This document shows positions 57,244 through 64,000 of a stretch of 64,000 nt of DNA, piece after piece. A model generated the notes under the pieces. It saw only the letters and a program-made list of their open reading frames with translations, did not search any database and had not been told where the DNA came from. The number at the start of each line of letters is the position of its first letter. The first letter of the stretch is position 1. The DNA is from Haliclona indistincta (taxonomy: Eukaryota > Porifera > Demospongiae > Haplosclerida > Chalinidae): NCBI GenBank assembly GCA_964017065.1, contig OZ024788.1, positions 13,689,030 through 13,753,029 on the forward strand, written 5' to 3'. The position numbers and the translations under genes were made by a program.

Positions 57244-58305
57244 GTGCAGCACATTGTTAAACGCAGAAGGCAGAACTTACACGTTATTGCCCCCTCCACA
57301 GATGTACTGACGTATGGTGATATATGGGATACTCTACGCGACATCGAGAGCCCCAAGCTCAAACAGCTGGTCGAGGGTCTTCACACAACATTATTCCAAA
57401 GCAGAGCAAACAGTACTGTGACGAAATACTTGGGCGCCTTCCAACGATGGAGGAAGTGGATTGAGTCGCACGGAATGTGTTGCTTCCCAGTCAAGGAAGC
57501 CTATTTTGTCCTCTACCTGCAGCACATAGGCGATACTACCAAATCCAAATCAGCTGCGGAAGAAGCAACGAATGCAGTTTCTTGGGTCCAGCAGCTAGCT
57601 GGACAACAGCCTGTCTCTATGGATTCGATTGTCCGTATGACCCTAGCTGGACTCCAGCGCAAACTTGCTAAGCCAAAGTGTCGTAAGGAGCCGATTACAA
57701 CGGAGATGTTGACTAGACTGGTAGATGACCTAGGAACAGCACCCAGCCTCGCGGACATTCGTCTGGTGGCTAGTTCATTACTAGCTTTCGCAGCATTCCT
57801 GCGGTACGACGACTTGGCGCGACTACGATGCTGTGATATCCAGTTCGAGGAAACAGCTATATCAGTGCACATTACGTCGAGTAAGACCGACCAATACCGT
57901 CAGGGTGACGTGGTCGTCGTAGCTAGGACTGGGACGCCAACCTGCCCAGTAGCCATGCTGGAAAGGTACATGAAGGCAGCCGGGATATCTACTTCTTCTA
58001 AGCTCAAGCTTTTTAGAGGAATTGTATCCACTAAGAAAGGTGAACGTCTGAGGGCGTCTGGTTCGCTGAGTTACACGAGGATGCGTGAGATTTTTCTGAA
58101 AAAACTCGACGAGCTGGGGTATGATAAGAGTCAGTTCTCCCTTCATAGTCTAAGAGCAGGTGGAGCTACGGCTGCAGCAAACGCTGGTGTTCCTGATCGC
58201 CTGTTTAAGCGCCATGGTAGGTGGAAGTCGGAACTTGCCAAGGACGGTTACGTCAAGGACTCTGCTACGGCACTACTCTCAGTGTCTAAGAGTCTTGATT
58301 TGTGA
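57244..58305 (+). CDS. Tyrosine recombinase of the Ngaro-type element
   Basis: The 353-codon frame starts directly after TAATAG. There is no ATG until codon 78, and AATAG|GTG resembles a splice acceptor, so the protein is probably joined to an upstream exon. An N-terminal SAM-like core-binding region (NSTVTKYLGAFQRWRKWI) precedes the catalytic domain: first Arg in FLRYDDLARLR, then SKTDQYRQGD, HSLRAGGATAAANAG (H-x-x-R), RLFKRHGRWKSE (second His position), and the nucleophilic Tyr in KDGYVKDSA. The enzyme integrates circular cDNA without target duplication, as the junctions here show. Confidence 0.93.
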   Translation: MQHIVKRRRQNLHVIAPSTDVLTYGDIWDTLRDIESPKLKQLVEGLHTTLFQSRANSTVTKYLGAFQRWRKWIESHGMCCFPVKEAYFVLYLQHIGDTTKSKSAAEEATNAVSWVQQLAGQQPVSMDSIVRMTLAGLQRKLAKPKCRKEPITTEMLTRLVDDLGTAPSLADIRLVASSLLAFAAFLRYDDLARLRCCDIQFEETAISVHITSSKTDQYRQGDVVVVARTGTPTCPVAMLERYMKAAGISTSSKLKLFRGIVSTKKGERLRASGSLSYTRMREIFLKKLDELGYDKSQFSLHSLRAGGATAAANAGVPDRLFKRHGRWKSELAKDGYVKDSATALLSVSKSLDL

Positions 58306-58324
58306 TTACCCGCTCTTTGTATCC

Positions 58325-58425
58325 CTAATTTGTGGTTAAATCAATTGTTAAGTGGCTGCACAACTGGCCGAAACACAATTTTGTGTTGTGATAATATGGG
58401 TGAACAAGGGGCGTAGTTCCGGGAG
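58325..58425 (+). repeat. B1 repeat of the Ngaro-type element
   Basis: Starts CTAATTTGTGGTTAAATC just downstream of the recombinase stop and ends GTAGTTCCGGGAG. It abuts A2 and matches B2. Confidence 0.93.
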
Positions 58426-58426
58426 A

Positions 58427-58578
58427 TATATTTTCTCTCGTTTGACGTAGGAATTAGATAGAAAATATGCTCCCGGACACTGCATGACTGGTCACGTGCT
58501 GGTGTAGGGGGTATTTATGGACCCACGTGGTAAGAGTTATTCACTCTAGGCCTGTGCAGCTGTGCTAAGCACTGAAGT
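58427..58578 (+). repeat. A2 repeat of the Ngaro-type element
   Basis: Identical copy of A1, directly following B1. The B1-A2 junction reproduces the circular-intermediate junction expected for this class. Confidence 0.95.
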
Positions 58579-58983
58579 TCCCTCCCACCCACCCGTTCCC
58601 AGTGGAGTTGTTTTGGGTACTATGAGGGGCATGTCCTTGTGTGTGTGGGTTGTTTTTGTCTCTGTTCCTTTTTTCCTTTACTCAGGAATAGAGTTCAACG
58701 GAAGTTGATCACAGCAAGGCGAGGAGGACCTGGACTCTTGAACAATCTGTGTTGTGTGTGTGTGTGTCAGTAGTGTGTGATAGGAAGCTGGTTTTTCGGT
58801 TGGGTTTTTCCCAGAGGTTTTTTTCCTTAAAAGGTTTCCTCTGGTTTTTCCCTGGATGGTGGTGGGCCCCACCATCCAAAATACACGTCATTGGCCCACC
58901 AGCTTGTTTTCCTTGTGTACTATTTTGTAGTTTGTGGTTAAATCAATTGTTAAGTGGCTGCACAACTGGCCGAAACAGCAACT
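58579..58983. other. A2-B2 spacer with partial B copy
   Basis: Non-coding spacer with a TG run near 58,750. It contains an extra partial copy of B (58,929-58,976, TTTGTGGTTAAATCAATTG... to GCCGAAACA) immediately before the full B2. Confidence 0.8.
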
Positions 58984-59084
58984 CTAATTTGTGGTTAAAT
59001 CAATTGTTAAGTGGCTGCACAACTGGCCGAAACACAATTTTGTGTTGTGATAATATGGGTGAACAAGGGGCGTAGTTCCGGGAG
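58984..59084 (+). repeat. B2 repeat, right end of the Ngaro-type element
   Basis: Matches B1 over 101 bp and ends at the junction with foldback DNA (CATGCTGGGATTGC). Confidence 0.93.
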
Positions 59085-59672
59085 CATGCTGGGATTGCTA
59101 CTCCAGTTTTCAAGCGCAAGAATATACGTGGGTAAGGTCAGCTAACAATGTTGCTGTAACTACTACACGCAAGAAACCAACTCGAGCTGTTCAACGGACA
59201 TCAGACGGCATCAATATGTCGGGGTAAGTTCGACCGGCATATTCCCTACTTGTTCTCAGCTCGAGTTGGTTTCTTGCGTCTAGTAGTTACAGCAACATTG
59301 TTAGCTGACCTTACCCACGTATATTCTTGCGCTTGAAAACTGGAGTAGCAATCCCAGCATGATTTCAAGCGCGAACAAGCAGTTACCGCTGACGCCTTAT
59401 TTCTAGCTTCTGGATGGAAAGTTTCTTCTTTTCCAGAGACCTAACCAATGACCTTCCTATTTCCCAACGTAAGAAAGTTGTAGGACAAACGATTCTATCT
59501 ATCAGACAGAAGGGAAGATCGCGGAATCTAGCCTGAACTACAGCGCTTTGAATAGATCTTGCAACGCGATGTCAAACCGGAAGTAAACACGTCACACATA
59601 CGTTGACCAATTGGACACGGATGGTCACGCGGAGAACGAACAAGCGCCTACAGCGAAGATCTTCGCTGGAGG

Positions 59673-60605
59673 ATGGTATGGCAGAAAGAAGCTCTAGGCC
59701 ATACTTACGAAGGAGTGGCGAAAAACTTAGGAGTAGACAAGGCGACGGTCTGGAGGACAGTTTCTCTTTTCCAGGAAACTGGCAATGTCACTAAAAAGGT
59801 TTATCCGAAGGAAAAGGCCTTCAGGATGCTTACTACACCAGCTCAACTCCTTATCTTCCATCTCGTTTGTCAAAACCCTGGCATTTATTTAAGTGAAATT
59901 CAAACGGAGTTACAACAAACACTGCTTATTAGTGTAAGTATTTCGACAATCTGCAAGTTTTTGAAGAAAAATGGTTTCACCAGGCAAAAGTTAAGAATTA
60001 CTGCTCTTCAACGTGATGAATGTCTTCGACAAAAGTATGTGGTAGACATGTCAGTGTATTCTCCCGAGATGTTGGTGTTTGTTGATGAAACCGGTGCTGA
60101 TCTGAGAAACACCATAAGAAGGTACGGCTATAGTATCCGTGGAAAGCCTATGACTAATCAAGTCATGCTTGTACGAGGAGAGAGAGTCTCAGCCATTGCG
60201 TGCATCTCCATTTCAGGCCTACTAGATGTAATGACTGTCAAAGGGACAACAAATGGTGACGATTTTTACAGATTTGTCCAAGCCTATTTACTGCCTCACT
60301 TAATGCCATTTAATGGTGTAAATCCTCACTCGGTGGTAGTCCTAGACAATTGCTCGATTCATCATGTTGCTGAAATTACCCGATCTATTGAAGATGTGGG
60401 AGCACTGGTTCATTTTTTACCTCCTTACTCGCCTGACTTCAATCCGATAGAAGAAACCTTTTCCAAGGTAAAATCGGTATTGAAATCAACCGAGATACAA
60501 ATGCCACACGCTACTGATGTTGAAGATTTGCTTCTTGCTAGTTTCACACAAGTTACTCAAGATGACTGTGAAGGCTGGGTCTCTCATAGTGGTTTATATA
60601 CATAA
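59673..60605 (+). CDS. Tc1/IS630-family transposase, DD34E
   Basis: Cut-and-paste DDE transposase. HTH region: HTYEGVAKNLGVDKATVWRT; second helix region ISTICKFLKKNGFTRQKLRI. Catalytic triad: Asp in VFVDETGAD (about residue 137), Asp in VVVLDNCSIHH, Glu in SPDFNPIEETFSKVKS. The last Asp and Glu are separated by 34 residues. The conserved N-terminus extends upstream in frame (YSEDLRWRMVWQKEALG) without an ATG; an ATG at 59,625 is in a different frame. Either a one-base lesion or splicing supplies the start. Otherwise intact. Confidence 0.92.
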   Translation: MVWQKEALGHTYEGVAKNLGVDKATVWRTVSLFQETGNVTKKVYPKEKAFRMLTTPAQLLIFHLVCQNPGIYLSEIQTELQQTLLISVSISTICKFLKKNGFTRQKLRITALQRDECLRQKYVVDMSVYSPEMLVFVDETGADLRNTIRRYGYSIRGKPMTNQVMLVRGERVSAIACISISGLLDVMTVKGTTNGDDFYRFVQAYLLPHLMPFNGVNPHSVVVLDNCSIHHVAEITRSIEDVGALVHFLPPYSPDFNPIEETFSKVKSVLKSTEIQMPHATDVEDLLLASFTQVTQDDCEGWVSHSGLYT

Positions 60606-60841
60606 CACACCGTTGCATGTCACTGTATTAAATCATAATAATTATTGTTACTGTCTGTGTAGTGATCACATGACTACACAAAATTTATTTCAACCAGAAT
60701 CAGAAATGATAATAATTATGATGAAAACATGTTATTGTCTGTGTAGTGATCACATGACTACACAACCAGAGTGTATGAAGTTTTGACATTTACAACTTAT
60801 CCAGAGATGATAATATGTCTTGTTTCAATTTTCCATGCTGT

Positions 60842-61696
60842 TCATGGTGATCTGGGAGTATTACTTGTATTTACATCCTTGAGAGACTTAGCGAAAGCAA
60901 CAGCAGCTCCACTTAACGCATCAGATAAGGATTCTTTGCGTGGTCTTTTTGATATCGCACCAGAAAATGCAGGAATATTAGGTGGAGTGTCATAGTCATC
61001 GTGTATGCCTGAGCATATCATGCGTGACCACAGTCGCAGTTTAGGCGTGTCATATTCATTTCCATGCCTTTCAAGGAGCTGTTCGAATGTGTCATCTACC
61101 TCTTCCTCTTTGTCTTGGCGACTGGTTTCTGCAGTACTTCGTGATCGCTTCCTTCTTTCCCGATCTTCATCACGATCTAAAACTGGCTGCCTTCCAGTGC
61201 ACCACAACATTATTGGTCCACCGTTTTTATATTTCAGATACATTGAATTGACATCATCAGTCGATACCATTAAAAGCTTTGTGGTGCCTTCAAAAAAACC
61301 GACATCAAAATCAGCCGTGATAGGAACGTGTTCCTTTAACTCCTCCATGAACCTAACCCGTATAGCACTCACAGAATCAAATTTTGTCGTAACATTGTGA
61401 AGCTGGCGTACAACGACATCACTCTTTTTCATTGGATTAATTATCTTCACCTTATACGAGTATACAGGCTGTGCCGGCAGTTGGTGGCTTTGAGTTCCAA
61501 CGAGTGGGACAGGATTGCTGATGGCGGAGCCTGCCTGAGCGGTAGACCTAGATCCTTGCAAGTGTAACGCCTGTAGAGCCTGACAACCTCCAATAGATAA
61601 CTGCACTCCGCCGCCAGCATTTGGGTTTTGCCCTGCGTTCAAGCGAATGGCACGACGTAGTTGTTGTAGTAGAGCTGTATTCTGACTAGCGTCCAT
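60842..61696 (-). CDS. Second protein of the Tc1-like transposon (unknown)
   Basis: An uninterrupted 284-codon frame with ATG at 61,696, 127 bp inside the right end, convergent with the transposase. It begins MDASQNTALLQQLRRAIRLN, has a Gln/Gly-rich linker, and a globular middle (YSYKVKIINPMKKSDVVVRQ, VSAIRVRFMEELKEHVPITA, DFDVGFFEGTTKLLMVSTDD) resembling a beta-grasp-like or transposon accessory fold. A basic/acidic segment follows (RDEDRERRKRSRSTAE, QDKEEEVDDTFEQLLERHG). I do not recognise it. Most Tc1/mariner elements encode only a transposase. Confidence 0.75.
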   Translation of the reverse strand: MDASQNTALLQQLRRAIRLNAGQNPNAGGGVQLSIGGCQALQALHLQGSRSTAQAGSAISNPVPLVGTQSHQLPAQPVYSYKVKIINPMKKSDVVVRQLHNVTTKFDSVSAIRVRFMEELKEHVPITADFDVGFFEGTTKLLMVSTDDVNSMYLKYKNGGPIMLWCTGRQPVLDRDEDRERRKRSRSTAETSRQDKEEEVDDTFEQLLERHGNEYDTPKLRLWSRMICSGIHDDYDTPPNIPAFSGAISKRPRKESLSDALSGAAVAFAKSLKDVNTSNTPRSP

Positions 61697-61913
61697 GGCA
61701 CAGTGACACGTGTCGTGTGATTCTTGTGAAGCGCATATGACCAGCCTTGTCTGATTGGTCAGCGTATTGTGACGTATTGATTTCCGGTTTTACATCGCGT
61801 TGCAAGATCTATTCAAAGCGCTGTACACAGCAATGATTGGGAAATGATTCTAAATAACGCCCATGCCCCTACAGCCGAATTTATTCTAATTCCAATTATA
61901 CGTTATGAAAATC

Positions 61914-62108
61914 CCCTATTAAAATGTTTTGAATAATTATCATTAAAACATACATGAACAAAATTAATAGTGAATTTAATTAATAGTACATGTACATGAA
62001 TTGTTCTCGAAGTTATTTATTAACTTAGACATACTTGAACAACAATGTGCTCAACAACAATGTGCTCAACAACAATGTGCTCAGGACCACATAACTTTCT
62101 CTGACCTA
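61914..62108. other. AT-rich spacer with 15 bp triplicate
   Basis: CAACAATGTGCT-based 15 bp units occur three times at about 62,038-62,083. No gene is seen. Confidence 0.6.
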
Positions 62109-62450
62109 CACCGCTCGCGGTACCACTGCACCGCGCGCGGTAGGACTACACCGTGCGCGGTACGAATGCACCGCGCGCGGCATGGCTTCACCGCGCACGG
62201 CATGACTTCACCGCTCGCGGTAGTACTACACCGCGCGCGGTACCACTGCACCGCGCGCGGTAGGGCTACACCGCGCGCGGTACCACTGCACCGCGCGCAC
62301 GTGGTAGGACTACACCGCGCGCGGTACCACTGCACCGCGCGCGGTATCACTGCACCGCGCGCGGTATCACTGCACCGCGCGCGGTATCACTGCACCGCGC
62401 GCGGTAAGACTACACCGCGCGCGGTAATATTTAACCACCCGCGCGCGGTA
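62109..62450. repeat. CpG-dense 20 bp minisatellite, about 17 units
   Basis: Units of the form CACCGCGCGCGGTACCACTG repeat with a 20 bp period. The core CCGCGCGCGG is a perfect palindrome with Z-DNA-prone CG alternation. The variable part cycles among a few versions. Open frames through it are an effect of the repeat. Confidence 0.95.
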
Positions 62451-62636
62451 AGTATACAAGCGGTCGGTGGAAGCGGTGGCCCTTCTCGGCCACCATAAGA
62501 AAGACCTATACTGGGGAAGATTGCACAGGCTGTAGCAGATCAATACTCCCCGAGTATTACTACACTGAGGTTTGGTCATCTAACCTGCAGTAAGATGTCA
62601 GTGCAGTAAGTCTTTCTTGTGACTATTTTTGTCTAT
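62451..62636. other. Spacer with short inverted motif
   Basis: Contains GGTGGCCCTTCTCGGCCACC, a 6 bp stem (GGTGGC/GCCACC), near 62,473. No gene or RNA is recognised with confidence. Confidence 0.35.
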
Positions 62637-62886
62637 CAGTGGCTGTATAATTATAAGATCAATATTTTGTCACAAGCTGGATGCACGTTAGGTGTCAGTC
62701 AACAGCAACTAGCTGAACTAGCTATAGCCAACCACAGCAGCCACTGATGTAGGGATCTAGGGTCTGTTAGCAAGTCAATCATGTTACCATTCCATGCCTG
62801 TTCCTTGTTAGTTTACATTGTGAACCAGTGGCAGATTTCACAACCCTACATCCTTTTGATTTCGATAGAAATCTTTTTAATTTTCT
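62637..62886. mobile_element. Half copy of dispersed repeat X
   Basis: This matches the inner part and right arm of the inverted repeat at 30,103-30,343, starting CAGTGGCTGTA and ending AATCTTTTTAATTTTC. The left arm and the AGGGAG segment are absent. Confidence 0.8.
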
Positions 62887-62919
62887 TTAACATAAAGAAT
62901 GATTATTCCTGTATTTAGG

Positions 62920-64000
62920 TAGGACTGTCATAAGATGCAACCTGGATTGCAGACAAGACAGCCATTACCACTGTCCACTGTGCTCAGAAACTGTTCTTCG
63001 TAAATGTGACTTTGTAAAGCATTTACATAGCCATGTGGTTAAGCCAGGATTACCCGAACTATTCTTTCTTGCTGCTCTTTGCACAGTATAATCTACAGTG
63101 TCCCGGCTACTACTTGCCCGTTTTACATGAAAAATAGGTTTAGCCACACTCCAATAGCACTTGCCATATTTAGAACAAAATTATTTCGTACCCTGCAATC
63201 ACGAGAGACCCACATAGGGGTGGTTGGGTTGTGGGGTGGCATTTTTTGGCGCTCTGGCAAAAGTATTTGTATCTTCTTCCATCGCTCTTGCTGGTAGGGA
63301 ATTTTTGCCAAAATCGTGTATTCTCATTAAAATTAATATTCGCCCCTCTGTAACTTACAGACAGAGACCTTTTTGCAAAATCCCATACATACGTTTCTTC
63401 CTTGTGTTTATGTCTGACATTTTGTGTGGGTGTGGCATGCTCAGGAAAGAAACGCAACTTTTCGTCACTGGGTGGGGCTTGCTACGCCCACAAGACGAAT
63501 GGCGACTTTCTTGGGTGATCAGTGTGACTGAGCAGGCCTTCAACTAACAGTAGAAACCAAAATATTTGTAATCCTGATGTTAGGGCAATCTATCTGCTCT
63601 CTACGAACCTGAAGCGACATAGAGTCAATAAGCATCTTCAGGATAGAACAGGTAATGTAACAGAGCACATGCATGTCACGCTCAGGTTTTTGACAGCCAT
63701 GATTTAATGCATTGAAATAGTTCTTTCTTTCAAGCTAGACTATAATTTATTGACTTTTTACAATAATAAATTTATGCATTACAACTGCATTACTTTCACT
63801 TTTTATAGCACAGAGGTCAGGTCTCTCTGTGTTGAGCCTAAGAGAGGGATTTTTATGACTAGGAAGATTCTTTCTGGCATAGACACCCCTGTACATGTTG
63901 TCAAAAAGACAGGCGGCTCCAGTGATCATGCAAAATGCGAGTTGAATGAATGCATTGAAAATGCACGAGCGTCAGCCATGCAGGGGTAACCAGCCTGCTT
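62920..64000 (+). CDS. C2H2 zinc-finger gene, 5' exons (runs off right edge)
   Basis: Three likely plus-strand exons. After TATTTAG near 62,920 comes IRCNLDCRQDSHYHCPLCSE followed by KCDFVKHLHSHVVK: a C2H2 finger (C-x2-C ... H-x3-H) plus extra cysteines. Near 63,595-63,650 STNLKRHRVNKHLQDRT ends at a GTAATG donor. Near 63,812-63,990 comes SLCVEPKRGIFMTRKILSGI, then DTPVHVVKKTGG, CELNECIENARASAMQG. The GIFM...PVHV...C-x4-C arrangement resembles uncharacterised zinc-finger proteins repeated in sponge and coral genomes, possibly transposon-borne; this recollection is not tested. Function unknown. Confidence 0.4.

Larger units (their letters stand above)
53542..59084 (+). mobile_element. Complete Ngaro-type (tyrosine recombinase) retrotransposon
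   Basis: Split direct repeats in the order A1, ORFs, B1, A2, B2 are diagnostic of Ngaro/PAT-type elements. A1 53,549-53,700 and A2 58,427-58,578 are identical over 152 bp. B1 58,325-58,425 and B2 58,984-59,084 are 101 bp each. The element encodes gag-RT-RNase H and a tyrosine recombinase instead of integrase. It inserted without target duplication: the flanks GAAAT and CATGCTGGG join exactly as in the uninterrupted opposite arm. Confidence 0.95.
59541..61823. mobile_element. Complete Tc1-like transposon with TA TSD
   Basis: The ends CAGCGCTTTGAATAGATC are inverted and match almost perfectly over about 38 bp, and imperfectly to about 55 bp. TA flanks both ends (59,539-59,540; 61,824-61,825), and the other foldback arm shows the single TA. 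It carries a transposase and a second ORF in convergent orientation. Confidence 0.95.
53265..61913. mobile_element. Second foldback element, inflated by two nested transposons
   Basis: The left arm is 53,265-53,541 and continues at 59,085-59,189. The right arm is 59,257-59,540 and continues at 61,826-61,913. Read outward the arms match almost base for base from GATTTTCATAACGTATAATT to AACTCGAGCTG. With the Ngaro-type element (5543 bp) and the Tc1-like element (2283 bp plus a TA) removed, about 821 bp remain. The TSD is not identifiable because the 5.0 kb foldback inserted across the left edge. Confidence 0.88.

Noticed and set aside
62001..62498. 165-codon Arg/Ala/Thr-rich protein and its antisense partner
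   Set aside because: Both are read through the 20 bp minisatellite. The period is not a multiple of three, so the frames cycle through repeat phases.
62470..62600. Spliceosomal RNA-like segment (CTTCTCGGCC as in U2)
   Set aside because: Only about ten bases match. The rest does not follow U2 or another snRNA that I know.

Overview
The window reads as animal nuclear DNA. Genes have short introns (about 50-100 bp, GT-AG) and metazoan domain combinations: RING, TRAF-type zinc finger, coiled coil and MATH; tandem SAM; Deltex C-terminal domain. Non-LTR, Ty3-type, Ngaro-type, Tc1-type and hAT-type transposons lie on all sides. I infer an invertebrate, most likely an early-branching animal such as a sponge. 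This rests on the style of the gene families and transposons, not on a diagnostic marker.

Layout, left to right. (1) 1-38 kb is a head-to-tail array of a repeated module. Each unit, read on the minus strand, has a TRAF-like RING/MATH gene (copies A 2.4-3.8, B 10.4-11.6 plus 21.7-21.9, C 26.1-27.6, D 33.8-35.2 kb) and a tandem-SAM gene (copies i 0-1.3, ii 6.5-7.5, iii 23.0-25.2, iv 28.1-31.0 kb). A small plus-strand gene lies between the two (1.6-2.3, 7.5-7.8, 25.4-26.0, 31.1-31.8 kb). Conserved intergenic DNA (5.7-6.4, 21.9-23.0, 35.2-35.7 and 36.5-37.3 kb) is also repeated. A fifth TRAF copy, E, at 47.1-47.8 kb has no MATH exon. Copies A and D look intact at 399 aa each. B is split by a transposon. 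C carries three frame-breaking lesions. SAM iv has an internal stop and an insertion.

(2) 11,636-21,716 is a 10.1 kb DNA transposon sitting exactly inside the RING exon of TRAF B. It has a 7 bp target duplication, 42 bp inverted ends and inverted arrays of a 173 bp subterminal repeat. It carries an hAT transposase C-terminal exon, a putative membrane protein, a LINE fragment, a nested MITE and a Ulp1/C48-like protease exon.

(3) 37-48 kb holds LINE tails, a Deltex-type E3 ligase gene, a decayed Ty3-type retrotransposon (itself hit by an insert packed with a 16 bp palindrome), and a field of repeated GC-rich palindromes.

(4) 48.3-61.9 kb is a nest of elements. A 5.0 kb foldback element lies directly against a second foldback of about 0.8 kb. 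The second one has been inflated to 8.6 kb by a complete Ngaro-type tyrosine-recombinase retrotransposon (A1-ORFs-B1-A2-B2 repeats) in one arm and a complete Tc1-like transposon (TA duplication, transposase plus a convergent second ORF) in the other.

(5) 62-64 kb has a CG-rich 20 bp minisatellite, a partial copy of a dispersed inverted-repeat element, and the start of an unrecognised C2H2-type gene running off the right edge.

The main biological theme is the TRAF/SAM array: repeated pairing of an E3/adaptor-like gene with a SAM-adaptor-like gene in a fast-turning-over, transposon-rich locus. A role in innate immune or recognition signalling is inference only.
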